Made by a program: the position numbers and the translations under genes. From the NCBI GenBank assembly GCA_944322345.1, contig CALUOO010000001.1, positions 186,001 through 250,000 on the forward strand: a DNA stretch of 64,000 nt. Reading direction: 5' to 3'. The DNA is from an uncultured Bacteroides sp. (GTDB lineage Bacteria > Bacteroidota > Bacteroidia > Bacteroidales > Bacteroidaceae). Shown in pieces: positions 26,638-35,343 of the stretch; the stretch's first letter is position 1, and every line of letters begins with the position of its first letter. A model generated the notes under the pieces. The model had not been told where the DNA came from. It searched no databases and saw nothing but the letters and a program-made list of their open reading frames with translations.

Positions 26638-27627
26638 ATGAAGAAAAGTATCTATTTATTGGGAATGGCTGTGGCTGCATTGTCAAGCTGTTCACAGAGT
26701 GACGTGGTAGAAATGCCGGATAGCCGTGCTATCGGGTTCAGTTCGTTTGTAAACAACAATGTAAGGGATGTGACTGAAGTAGAAACCGGAACTATCGGAA
26801 CCGGATTCTATGTATTTGGAAATTATGGGACAGGAGATTCTTGGACAGGGCAGGCTTTTAATAATGAAATCAGCACTTCTACTTACTATTGGCAAGCTGG
26901 TCAAACCTACCGTTTTGGAGCCTATGCAGACGGAGTTAACGGTAAAATAGCAGATGCAAGTTTTGATGCAAGTACGCAAACACTGACATTTCCAAGTTAT
27001 AAACCGGGTGACGCCAATGATTTGATAGCAGCTACAACAGGAGATATTATAGCCAACGATTATATAAGTGGAAATAAAGTAGGCTTAACCTTCAAGCATC
27101 TCTTGAGCCAAGTGAAACTGACTTTCACAACTGATGCCGCTGCTGTGTATAACATGACTATTACAGAAGTTAAAATCAACGGTGCAGTTTCAACCAGTAC
27201 AGCGACCTATACAAATGGTGCAATTACATGGAATCCATCTAAGGCATCTGAAGCAAGTACAGGAAAAGAAGGATATACATACGATGCACTTTCAAACGAA
27301 GCAAAAATATCCTCCGGAGTTTCCTGCAGTCAATCTAAACTTGTGATTCCACAGAGTGAAACAAATAGTCTAACCGTGACTTTCACAGCAACAATCAGTG
27401 GTGAAGCTAGAGGGGAGGCTACATTCACAGCAAACTTAGGTCACACTATTTCTGGAATTACCGCGGATACATGGACCAACGGATATCGCTATAATTACAT
27501 AGCAAACGTACCGTTGGAAAAAGTAATTGAGAATCCAACTGGAAAAGTAAAAATTGAATTTACTCCGACTGTTGACCCATGGGAAGATGAACAAAATACA
27601 AATGTAACTCCAAATAAAGTTCCATAG
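26638..27627 (+). CDS. Fimbrillin-family lipoprotein (probable major or shaft pilin)
   Basis: This 329-residue protein has a lipoprotein signal (lipobox LSSC) and an early Arg before the first strand (DSRAIGFSSFV), the usual cleavage point in Mfa/FimA-type precursors. The body contains the fimbrillin pattern YYWQAGQTYRFGAYA, DLIAATTGDI and VGLTFKHLLSQVKLTFTT, and ends with a strand and EFTPTVDPWEDEQNT. Type V pilins are exported as lipoproteins, trimmed at Arg, and polymerised by strand exchange. AT content is higher than in the following gene. It is one of three fimbrillin-like subunits in this locus. Confidence 0.82.
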   Translation: MKKSIYLLGMAVAALSSCSQSDVVEMPDSRAIGFSSFVNNNVRDVTEVETGTIGTGFYVFGNYGTGDSWTGQAFNNEISTSTYYWQAGQTYRFGAYADGVNGKIADASFDASTQTLTFPSYKPGDANDLIAATTGDIIANDYISGNKVGLTFKHLLSQVKLTFTTDAAAVYNMTITEVKINGAVSTSTATYTNGAITWNPSKASEASTGKEGYTYDALSNEAKISSGVSCSQSKLVIPQSETNSLTVTFTATISGEARGEATFTANLGHTISGITADTWTNGYRYNYIANVPLEKVIENPTGKVKIEFTPTVDPWEDEQNTNVTPNKVP

Positions 27628-27660
27628 TCATAAGGGACAGACACAGAAATCCATCATACA

Positions 27661-27692
27661 GGCTACAGGGGGTTGAATGTCCCCCTATAGCC
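27661..27692 (+). promoter_or_regulatory. Intra-operon hairpin between fimbrillin and the HU-like gene
   Basis: GGCTACAGGGGG (27661-27672) pairs with CCCCCTATAGCC (27681-27692) with one mismatch around an 8-nt loop. No U-run follows, so it could be an mRNA processing or stability element that lets the pilin be made in excess. A second GC-rich stem is possible at 27708-27725 (GCCGGG/TCCGGC). Confidence 0.5.
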
Positions 27693-27765
27693 ACACGGCG
27701 GGAAGCCGGGACGAGTCCGGCAAGCCCCGCAAAACAGAAACAATAACCCTTAAACATAGAAAGAT

Positions 27766-28596
27766 ATGGCAAAGACAGAACTCACCATGGACCTCAACCT
27801 CAAGGCATATCCCAACGAACTGACACCGGACGTTGACAACGACTACACCGTCAAAGTCGACACCCAGACACAGCCCATCGGGCTGGACACCCTCGCCGAC
27901 ATGGCAGCCGAACGCATCGGTTGCGAACCCACGCTGGCACAAAGCGTCCTCCGCGTGGCAATGGAAGAGGCGGCACGCGCCGTGGCAAGCGGGTTCTGCG
28001 TCTCAACGCCACTCTGCTACGTACAGCCCATGGCATCGGGCGTGCTGATGGAAGAAGAGCTGTCGCTGCCGGTAGACCGCAACCGCATCAAGGTCTACGG
28101 CAGCTTCCGGCAAGGGACGGCGCTGGTCGAGGCAATGTCGCGCGCACACCTTAAGCTCTTCCTGCAACCCGCTTCCACCGGGCCTTACATTGCCGGAATG
28201 GTCAGCGCCATGCAGACGGCAGGAGCCAAGGAAATCATCCCCATGCGCGCAGGCGAAATGGCAGTCATCACCGGGAACAAGCTCAAAGTGGTGGGCGACG
28301 ACCCGTCGGTGGGCATCCACCTCACCTCGGCAGACAACCCCGAGACTACGTTCCACATCACAGCCGCACAGATAGCGCCCAACATGCCCAAGAAACTCCA
28401 GTTCGTACTCCCCGCAGGAATCACCGAAGGGGCATGGCTGCTCGAGGTCACCACGCAGTATTCGGGAGGTAACCACGTCACCAAACAACCACGCACATTT
28501 GCCCTGCAACGTCCTATCTATATAGGTACTCCTCCCGAAACCGGAGGAGGTGACGGAGGCGATGATACAGGCGAATCGCCCGACCCAATCGTTTAA
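27766..28596 (+). CDS. HU-like DNA-binding domain plus DUF4469 protein
   Basis: This 276-residue protein has no signal peptide. Residues about 1-120 resemble the divergent HU/IHF-like domain of Bacteroidales (ADMAAERIGCEPTLAQSVLRVAMEEAARAVASGF, then a beta arm). Residues about 130-255 match the DUF4469 Ig-like domain (GNKLKVVGDDPSVGIHL and PKKLQFVLPAGITEGAWLLEVTTQYSGG). The tail is Gly/Asp-rich. It should be cytoplasmic and may bind nucleic acid, which is odd inside an operon of exported pilins. It is visibly richer in G+C than the flanking fimbrillin genes. Function unknown; nucleoid-type or local regulatory binding is possible. Confidence 0.78.
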   Translation: MAKTELTMDLNLKAYPNELTPDVDNDYTVKVDTQTQPIGLDTLADMAAERIGCEPTLAQSVLRVAMEEAARAVASGFCVSTPLCYVQPMASGVLMEEELSLPVDRNRIKVYGSFRQGTALVEAMSRAHLKLFLQPASTGPYIAGMVSAMQTAGAKEIIPMRAGEMAVITGNKLKVVGDDPSVGIHLTSADNPETTFHITAAQIAPNMPKKLQFVLPAGITEGAWLLEVTTQYSGGNHVTKQPRTFALQRPIYIGTPPETGGGDGGDDTGESPDPIV

Positions 28597-28603
28597 CAGG
28601 CAA

Positions 28604-28677
28604 TTACCCCCGTAGGTAACGGACTGTTACCCGAGTAGGTAATTGTCTGTTACCCGAGTAGGTAACAGACGATTACC
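28604..28677. repeat. 23-bp intergenic repeat array
   Basis: Three units starting TTACCC at 28604, 28627 and 28650 with a 23-bp step, plus a partial fourth (TTACC at 28673). Each contains TTACC and GGTAA arms around a six-base core, so every unit can form a small hairpin and neighbouring units can pair alternatively. It lies directly after the HU-like gene stop codon. Confidence 0.85.
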
Positions 28678-28727
28678 AAAACCGGAAACAAACTTATTGA
28701 GTAAACAATCACAGCGCAGCCCCACAT

Positions 28728-28745
28728 CCCCTCCTTAAGGAGGGG
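28728..28745. repeat. GC-rich palindrome, interspersed-repeat type
   Basis: CCCCTCCTTAAGGAGGGG is a perfect 18-bp palindrome followed by CTTGGGGAGG, 25 bp before the next ATG. I recall similar sequences as dispersed intergenic repeats in Bacteroides; here it may also form a stem in the leader of the next gene. Confidence 0.7.
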
Positions 28746-28770
28746 CTTGGGGAGGCCAAATATATAAACT

Positions 28771-29685
28771 ATGGCAACATTCATCAAACATCTGATTCCT
28801 GCAGCAGCCATTGCCCTGATAGCCGCCTGCACGCAGACCGATGACGGCACACCGCAAGGACGCGCCATCAGCTTCCGTCCCGCGGCAGAGATACGGGCGG
28901 CAGTGGAAAAGGGCGACATACCCGCCGATTTCCTTGTATGGGGTGGCTACGGTGCAACACACTTGTTGTTCGATGGTGAAACCGTACATTCCCCCAGTTG
29001 GAATTATGACGGCGGCACGCGCTACTGGGTGCCGGGCAATTGGAATTTCTACGCCATCCATCCGAGAGCGGCACTCGACGGCAAAGTAGCCTTTGACAAC
29101 GGCACCTTCACCGTCACCGGCTTCGACGCCTCGAAAACAGGAGCGGAAGCGGTGGATCTGATGACGGCTACGGCTTCGGAAGAATACACAGAGGGAGGCA
29201 CCCCGCCTGCAAGCGTGGGGCTGAGGTTCCATCATTTGCTGGCGAGGGTGAATGTCATCATCGTTTCCGAAGGTGATGCTGTCAACATCAGCAAGGCCAA
29301 ACTTTATGGTATCAGCCATACCGGAAGCCTCAACGGAAATACGTGGGCACTCGGTACTGTAAGCGGCAGCAGCCAGCCGTCATTTACAACTACCACCCTT
29401 GCAATAGCCGATACACAAGAGCATCTCCTCTTCGGAGGTGATTTGCTGCTGCCACCGCACAATACACTCGGCGATGAAGCCACCCTCGAATTCGATTACC
29501 AATATACCACGGGCGACACTTCCTCCAAGTCCTCTACAATCAAGTTGAAGACTGCCTCTGTGACCGCATGGGAAAAAGCAAAGCGTTATAACTATCGGAT
29601 CAAAATTCCGCGTAATGCAGTAGAAGTCGAATTGACAGTAGAGGTAGCCGACTGGGAGCAAAAGGATTACACTGTAGAATGGTAA
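28771..29685 (+). CDS. Fimbrillin-family lipoprotein (accessory subunit)
   Basis: This 304-residue lipoprotein (lipobox LIAAC) has an early Arg before the first strand (GRAISFRPAAE). It repeats the fimbrillin layout: YGATHLLFDGETV, GTRYWVPGNWNFYAIHP, AVDLMTATASEEY, VGLRFHHLLARVNVIIVS, and a C-terminus YNYRIKIPRNAVEVELTVEVADWEQKDYTVEW. The last strand is typical of the donor or acceptor strand region of type V pilins. It differs strongly in sequence from the fimbrillin at 26638, which fits a distinct structural position. Composition shifts from GC-rich at the 5' end to more AT-rich at the 3' end. Confidence 0.8.
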   Translation: MATFIKHLIPAAAIALIAACTQTDDGTPQGRAISFRPAAEIRAAVEKGDIPADFLVWGGYGATHLLFDGETVHSPSWNYDGGTRYWVPGNWNFYAIHPRAALDGKVAFDNGTFTVTGFDASKTGAEAVDLMTATASEEYTEGGTPPASVGLRFHHLLARVNVIIVSEGDAVNISKAKLYGISHTGSLNGNTWALGTVSGSSQPSFTTTTLAIADTQEHLLFGGDLLLPPHNTLGDEATLEFDYQYTTGDTSSKSSTIKLKTASVTAWEKAKRYNYRIKIPRNAVEVELTVEVADWEQKDYTVEW

Positions 29686-29733
29686 AGTAAGAAAATTATA
29701 AGATCCTATATGAACATTAACATATCAAGACAT

Positions 29734-30768
29734 ATGAACAGATTCATCAGCCTGATTCCTGTACTTTGCCTTGCTGTTTTCTCAGCATGCCAGCAGGAAG
29801 ATGATTTACCAAGCGGAGACAATAATACAGTAACGCTGACACTGAACATCGGCACCCAGTCTACCGACGTATCTGCACGTGCAACCGACCCGAATGTAGA
29901 GCCTTATGAAGGGATACGCACATTACGTGCCCTCGTTATCTCAGATGCAGCAGACCCAAAAGCCAGAAAAATACTTTATAACGAGAAGCATACCATAGAC
30001 AACAGCACGGATCCGAAAGAAGCAAAACTTTCTGCTCAGCTGAAACTGGAAAACATTCCGGTAGGACAAGCAAGCATCTATCTCATCGCCAATGAGGAAA
30101 GTATCGGCACAGAATACACCAGTGATAAATTGATGAGTCCGACGTATATCGACGACAACAAGCTGCTATTACTTGACGAAGGATGGCAACACTTCCCCAA
30201 AACATATGAAGATATTGCAGAGAAAGGGCTGCCTATGAGTGGAAAAACGGAAGGTGTCACAATTTCTCCGGATACAAAATCCTTCTCTGTCACACTGGAA
30301 CGTGCAGTAGTGAAACTGCATCTTACGGTAGAGAATGCCACTACCGGAGATATGACATTGGATTGGGTGAAATATGGGGAATTTATCAGCGACAGGGTGT
30401 ATATGTACCGTACCCAACAGCTCGACATTCCCCAAGACACAAAATACAAAGGACAGAGATTCCCGCAAAACGACAATGAGACGCTAGAAGAGACATTACC
30501 AGCCGGACAAAAGACAGAATGGAATTCCGTGTACATCTATCCCAATTTTGCTTATAAAAATCCGGTCGGTCCAAATCCATACACATTAGCATTAAAAACC
30601 AACAAGAAAGAATATCCGCCTTCACTGATAGACAACAACATCAACTCCATGATCCGCAATACAATGGTAAATATCACAGCACGTATCACAGCCAGTGCCA
30701 GTATTTCCATAGGATATAAATTTGTTCCATGGACAGACGTCATAGTCAATGTACCTCCGTTCAACTAA
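29734..30768 (+). CDS. FimA/Mfa-type fimbrial lipoprotein
   Basis: This protein of about 344 residues starts at the ATG at 29734, chosen because it begins the signal peptide MNRFISLIPVLCLAVFSAC directly; an in-frame ATG at 29710 would add eight residues. After Cys it is acidic (QQEDD). The first domain has YEGIRTLRALVISDAADPKARKILYN, the classic N-terminal domain of P. gingivalis FimA-like subunits, and an Arg (SARATDP) near the maturation point. The second domain ends ASISIGYKFVPWTDVIVNVPPFN. Likely a pilus stalk or anchor subunit. A 14-bp gap separates it from the DUF4906 gene. Confidence 0.75.
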   Translation: MNRFISLIPVLCLAVFSACQQEDDLPSGDNNTVTLTLNIGTQSTDVSARATDPNVEPYEGIRTLRALVISDAADPKARKILYNEKHTIDNSTDPKEAKLSAQLKLENIPVGQASIYLIANEESIGTEYTSDKLMSPTYIDDNKLLLLDEGWQHFPKTYEDIAEKGLPMSGKTEGVTISPDTKSFSVTLERAVVKLHLTVENATTGDMTLDWVKYGEFISDRVYMYRTQQLDIPQDTKYKGQRFPQNDNETLEETLPAGQKTEWNSVYIYPNFAYKNPVGPNPYTLALKTNKKEYPPSLIDNNINSMIRNTMVNITARITASASISIGYKFVPWTDVIVNVPPFN

Positions 30769-30782
30769 ACACCAATCAGAAT

Positions 30783-33700
30783 ATGAAACCAATTTCCAGA
30801 ATAAGCCGATACATGGCGATATGCACAGCTATAGCCACCGTTGCCCTGACCGGGTGTCGGGAAGAAGAGTTATTCGATAACGGACAGCGCGTAGAGGAAG
30901 GCATTCCTACACGTATTTCCTTAGGATATGCCTCACAAGAGAGTACGGTAGAAATCCGAAGCGCACAAGAAACAGATTATGAAAACCGAATCGAAAACAT
31001 TTACCTTTTTGTATTCAATTCGGCGGGACAACGCCAGCCGTTATTGGAAAACACTAATGGCGAAGAACGAGCCAACAGTTTGTTCAATTCTACCAAAGGC
31101 CTATATCCTGAAGAAAGTAATATGTCTTCAGGTAAAGGAAGGTTGGAATTCGTCTGCGGTTCGCTGAACGACGCAACCATCGTTGCCATAGCCAATGTGA
31201 CAGAAGGAAGTACAACCACCGCATATAGCGTAACTCCTGCCGAACTGGATAAAATCACAACCCTCGCCGGACTGCAACAATACGTCATGAACATGGACAA
31301 TGAAAGCATAAGCCGCGGTGCCCTGTTCATGATGACCGGTTATGCCAAAGATATAGACGGCAACACGGCAATAGATATTGCCGGAAATGAGAGCGGTACA
31401 GGCGGATTGAATTTCAGCCTGAAATTGGAGCGGACAGATGCGAGAATAGAAGTAAATGTCACCTCTTCTCCTGCAGACCCCCAATGGACAGAATTCAATT
31501 TCCGCCCATCACAATGGCGAGTAATGCAAGTGCCTAAACAGAGCCTGCTTCTAGCCAGTGCAACAAATCCTCCGGCTGATGCACAGGGCAGCTATTTCAA
31601 TACTGCGTTTGCAGAATTCGAGACAAGAGATACCGGCAAAGGAGGATTCATCTTCTACATGCCCGAAAACCTGAAACAACCCAAAGGACAAATTACTCAG
31701 GCAGAAAACGCGACAGCCAAGGAGAAAGCTGCAGCCTATGCCCTGCGCGAGAGATGGACTACCGAAACATTTACAGACCCTACAAAGCCGGGACAGACAG
31801 TCAAGAATATTGCCTTCGAAAATGCCGACCCCAACTCGACTTATCTTGTGCTGACCGGTGAACTTTCATACAAAGACAACGGGCTGCCCGTAACGGCTAC
31901 CACACAATATTTCATCCATTTAGGGTATGCCGACCAGAACCCCAATGATTATCTGACACGAAGGAATCATCGCTATATATACACTATTACGGTACAAGGA
32001 ATCGACAATATTCTGGTAGAAGTGGAAGGCGGAGATCCACGTCCCGGACACGAAGGTGATGTGAATTACAGCCAACACGAAATCTACGAACTGGACTGTC
32101 ACTACGACCGTTGCCTGCTTGAAATCAGACCGGAGAATATCGTTACAGACGAAGCAACCCAAATGACGTGGTCGGTATCCACCCCATTCAGTAATGGAGT
32201 ATACAATCCCTCAAACGGGAATTTTACAGGTGTAGAAGATTATCGGTGGATTAAATTCGCCATCAACAAGTTGCACGGCAAACAACACGGTGAATACGTG
32301 AAATATCCGGGTGACCAAGAATACAACCCGACTTTCGTGCCGAACGAAAGCACAACCAACGGCCAGCTCCCCAAATTATTGGATGTCAACCAATTGGTGG
32401 AATACCTGAAGATTGTAAAAAAACGGGAACCGGATATGAATTCATTAATACCGGACAATACAGACCATATCTGTATCACTTCTTTTGTAGACGAATTTAT
32501 ATATGTTAATGACCCTACTGTTCCAAATGCATCCAAAGACCTGACTTTATGGAAAAGATGCGTAGACCAGCCGGACAGAGAACTGCACATCATATCCGAA
32601 GGGAAAAAGTATAGTGCAGACGGTAATTCGAGTGTCACCCGTTCACTCTACTCTTTCCGCCAAAAGGCTATCCGTACCATCTACAACAAGGACGTGGCAA
32701 ATTCGGCATGGGGAGTGGAAAGTACAATGGAAACAGAACGGCTCGAAGTAGGCTCCGTACCCTCATCAGCCAACAGTTCTGACAACGGACGGGCAAACAC
32801 CCTCGCTTTTTTAAGACAACAAGGTCTGCTGCATTGGACTCAAGTAGTCTCCACAGCCGAACGTTATAAACTACAGAGCGGTTATGAAAACGCATTCTAT
32901 GCCTGCCTGCTACGCAATCGCGACTTGGATGGTGACAATGAGATTGATGCTAATGAAATACGCTGGTATCTTGCCGCCATCAACCAGCTGAGTGACTTAT
33001 ATATCGGCGAGTATGCTTTGGACATAAATTCGCGTCTCTACCCGTGGGATCCGAAATCCGGCAATTATCCTCCCAATAATAATAATGGTGTATATTGGCA
33101 TTATACATCGAGTACTTATGATAAGAATAATAAGCCCTTTGTCGTATGGGCGGAAGAAGGCCCTTCCAAAGGAAATTACGATGCTTCCTCCGGTGCGAAC
33201 GGGCAGCTCTATGCCTATCGCTGCATACGAAGCTTAGGTATAGACATCACAAATAAAGATGAATCACCGGATTCCCTGATTACCCACAACGAAGATGCAG
33301 ACTCTTACATATTCGACCTTTCCCGTCTTAATCCGAAGGCTTTGCGCGGATACTATGTGGAAGGAGCGGGTACTTATACCGTACACAACGAAAAAAGCGA
33401 GCATAACCTTCCTTATAGAAAATTCAGGGTTAGCAAAGCGCTATATCCAAGACCAAACAAATCGTGGGGAGTATGGAATGAAAATAACTGGGAATACTTT
33501 CAGACAAACAATCCATGTGCCAATGACGGCTACCGTGTACCTAACATGCGCGAGATGTTAATATTCATGTCAAGAATCGGCAATACACTGTCAGACCAAT
33601 GGCTTGATGATTATGATCCCGGAATTTTTGGAAGCTTCCATAGACCACACATAATCTCCTTCACAGGTTTTTCAATGAGATACTTCGATCCTTATGATGA

Positions 33701-33803
33701 TAACCGACGAGGATACAGTTATAATTCTTATGACAATACCATGGGACCCAGTGACTATACTCAAGTAAAAGGCTATACCTGTGGTGTAAGAGACGAAAAG
33801 TAA
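30783..33803 (+). CDS. Large DUF4906 lipoprotein, probable pilus tip protein
   Basis: This 1006-residue lipoprotein (lipobox LTGC) has an N-terminal fimbrillin-like domain (YENRIENIYLFVFNSAGQ). A long beta-rich middle follows, then a distinct C-terminal domain (GYRVPNMREMLIFMSRIG and GYTCGVRDEK). DUF4906 proteins are long terminal genes of Bacteroides fimbrial loci and are usually thought to be tips or adhesins. Residues about 714-725 read DLDGDNEIDANE, with acidic residues at loop positions 1, 3, 5, 7, 9 and 12 as in EF-hand/dockerin calcium loops. I choose the ATG at 30783 (upstream frame to 30729 overlaps the previous gene). Terminator at 33828. Confidence 0.8.
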   Translation: MKPISRISRYMAICTAIATVALTGCREEELFDNGQRVEEGIPTRISLGYASQESTVEIRSAQETDYENRIENIYLFVFNSAGQRQPLLENTNGEERANSLFNSTKGLYPEESNMSSGKGRLEFVCGSLNDATIVAIANVTEGSTTTAYSVTPAELDKITTLAGLQQYVMNMDNESISRGALFMMTGYAKDIDGNTAIDIAGNESGTGGLNFSLKLERTDARIEVNVTSSPADPQWTEFNFRPSQWRVMQVPKQSLLLASATNPPADAQGSYFNTAFAEFETRDTGKGGFIFYMPENLKQPKGQITQAENATAKEKAAAYALRERWTTETFTDPTKPGQTVKNIAFENADPNSTYLVLTGELSYKDNGLPVTATTQYFIHLGYADQNPNDYLTRRNHRYIYTITVQGIDNILVEVEGGDPRPGHEGDVNYSQHEIYELDCHYDRCLLEIRPENIVTDEATQMTWSVSTPFSNGVYNPSNGNFTGVEDYRWIKFAINKLHGKQHGEYVKYPGDQEYNPTFVPNESTTNGQLPKLLDVNQLVEYLKIVKKREPDMNSLIPDNTDHICITSFVDEFIYVNDPTVPNASKDLTLWKRCVDQPDRELHIISEGKKYSADGNSSVTRSLYSFRQKAIRTIYNKDVANSAWGVESTMETERLEVGSVPSSANSSDNGRANTLAFLRQQGLLHWTQVVSTAERYKLQSGYENAFYACLLRNRDLDGDNEIDANEIRWYLAAINQLSDLYIGEYALDINSRLYPWDPKSGNYPPNNNNGVYWHYTSSTYDKNNKPFVVWAEEGPSKGNYDASSGANGQLYAYRCIRSLGIDITNKDESPDSLITHNEDADSYIFDLSRLNPKALRGYYVEGAGTYTVHNEKSEHNLPYRKFRVSKALYPRPNKSWGVWNENNWEYFQTNNPCANDGYRVPNMREMLIFMSRIGNTLSDQWLDDYDPGIFGSFHRPHIISFTGFSMRYFDPYDDNRRGYSYNSYDNTMGPSDYTQVKGYTCGVRDEK

Positions 33804-33827
33804 TAAAACATTCATAATAAACATCTG

Positions 33828-33863
33828 CCCCGCCCCTTCTCCCTCCCCGGGAAAGAGGCGGGG
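33828..33863 (+). terminator. Terminator of the pilus operon
   Basis: CCCCGCC (33828-33834) pairs with GGCGGGG (33857-33863), with AAACA and TGTTT extending the stem outward. Loop of 22 bases. It closes the 24.3-33.8 kb transcript. Confidence 0.7.
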
Positions 33864-33966
33864 TGTTTCGCTAAAGACATCCCAATGTTTTCCGGGATTC
33901 ATCCCATTGTTTCTCTGAAACGTCAGGACAAAAAGACATAGAAAGCCACACGCCAACGGAAGGCAG

Positions 33967-33998
33967 CTTGCTTATGTGGGTGGGAATCATTATATTTG
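33967..33998 (+). promoter_or_regulatory. Promoter of the DUF1016 pseudogene
   Basis: CTTG (33967-33970), a 20-bp spacer and a perfect TATATTTG (33991-33998) make a good Bacteroidetes promoter. Start near 34005, ahead of the ATG at 34028. Confidence 0.6.
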
Positions 33999-34027
33999 TT
34001 GCCGTAACCACTGAAACATCTATTTGG

Positions 34028-35129
34028 ATGGATAAATCAATCGGCATATTAGATAAAGATTATACTTTATGGGTTAACGAACTTGTAAAGCGTTATCGTG
34101 GCAGTCAAATCAAGGCAGCAATAAAGGTGAATAAAGAATTGCTGCGTTATTATTGGGAACTTGGTAAAGATATTGAGGAAAAAACAAGCAGACAATAAGT
34201 ATGGAAGTAAATTTTATGCTACACTAAGCCGCGACTTGCGCCATGAAATGCCTGATGTAGAAGGACTCTCTGAAACTTCTATTCGCTATGCCAAACGCTT
34301 TTATACTCTTTATAATCAGCAAATTGTAAATCTACCACAACTTGTGGAAGAATCTGATAAGGAAAATCTGCCACAACTTGTGGAAAGATTATACTCCGAT
34401 TTGTTTTCAATACCTTGGGGACATCACCGCTATATCATAGACAAATGCTCCAATGATTCAAGCAAGGCTTTGTTCTATGTACGCCAAACATTGGAAAACG
34501 GCTGGAGCAGGGATATATTGCTTAATATGCTGGGTACAAATCTGTATGAGCGCAGTGGTAAGGCTCTGACAAACTTTAAGGATACACTCCCGGATGTGGA
34601 TAGCGATTTGGCACAGGAACTGACACGCGACCCTTACGATTTCTCTTTCACAGGTTTACGTGGAAAGTACAATGAACGCAAACTGAAAGATACTCTACTG
34701 ACTAATATCACTAACTTTTTATTAGAACTTGGTACAGGATTCGCTTATGTAGGTAAAGAGTATCGCTTGCAAATAGCTGAAAAGGAAAAATTTGTTGACC
34801 TGCTTTTCTATAATCTTAGATTATCTTGCTATGTTGTTGTAGAGGTAAAAATCGGTGAGTTCGATTTTGCCGATGCAGGTCAGTTAGGCGGTTACGTTGT
34901 AGCTTGTAATCATCAACTCCGCAAAGAGGGGCGTGATAATCCGACAATCGGACTGCTTATTTGCAAGCAAAAGAACAACACTCTGGCTCAATATGCATTG
35001 GAGTCAAGCAGTCAGCCTCTCGGAATATCCGAATATGAGCTTGAAAGGCTCTATCCTGAGAGAGTTGAAGGTACAATGCCATCAATCAAAGAAATAGAAG
35101 ATAAATTAGATGGTCAAACGAATTGTTAA
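34028..35129 (+). pseudogene. DUF1016 (YhcG-type PD-(D/E)XK nuclease), frameshifted
   Basis: Two overlapping frames together give one full-length YhcG-family protein of about 366 residues. The first (from 34028) holds the DUF1016 N-terminal helices (YTLWVNELVKRYRGSQIKAAIKVNKELLRYYWELGKDIEE). The second continues QADNKYGSKFYATLSRDLRHEMPDVEGLS and carries the nuclease domain with VDLLFYNLRLSCYVVVEVKIGEF (D...E-x-K). The break lies at an A6 run (34179-34184): five A would restore the frame. Such proteins occur with restriction or defence genes. The intact promoter and otherwise clean frame suggest a recent mutation, phase variation in the A-tract, or a sequencing error. Confidence 0.85.
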
Positions 35130-35139
35130 ATTCTTATTT

Positions 35140-35283
35140 ATGAAACGCCCGGAAATAATCAATCGCATTCAGGAGACCACGCACCGCATTGCTCCCGAAA
35201 CAAGGCAAACCATCGTACCATATCGCTTAGAGCAAGCACACGAGGAACATAAATCAAACATTCGGAAACGAACTGACAAATAA
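35140..35283 (+). pseudogene. Short remnant resembling an MNT nucleotidyltransferase fused to a HEPN fragment
   Basis: This 47-codon frame is too short to be functional. Its first 20 residues (MKRPEIINRIQETTHRIAPE) resemble the N-terminal helix of minimal nucleotidyltransferase (MNT) proteins, which normally continue to a GS-x10-D-x-D site that is absent here. Its next part (VPYRLEQAHEEH) resembles the first helix of HEPN proteins. An internal deletion of an MNT-HEPN toxin-antitoxin pair would create this fusion. It lies 10 bp after the broken DUF1016 gene. The identification rests on recall of short motifs, so it is tentative. Confidence 0.4.
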
Positions 35284-35290
35284 GTAGTAA

Positions 35291-35336
35291 CCAACCACTA
35301 TAGATTGCAATTCGGTCTTGAATCTATAGTGGTTGG
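35291..35336. terminator. Bidirectional terminator
   Basis: Perfect 16-bp arms CCAACCACTATAGATT (35291-35306) and complement (35321-35336) separate the pseudogenes from convergent ispG. Confidence 0.88.
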
Positions 35337-35343
35337 AAACAAT

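Noticed and set aside
30729-30782. Upstream in-frame start for the DUF4906 gene
   Set aside because: It lies inside the previous fimbrial gene and precedes a complete signal peptide that begins at 30783.
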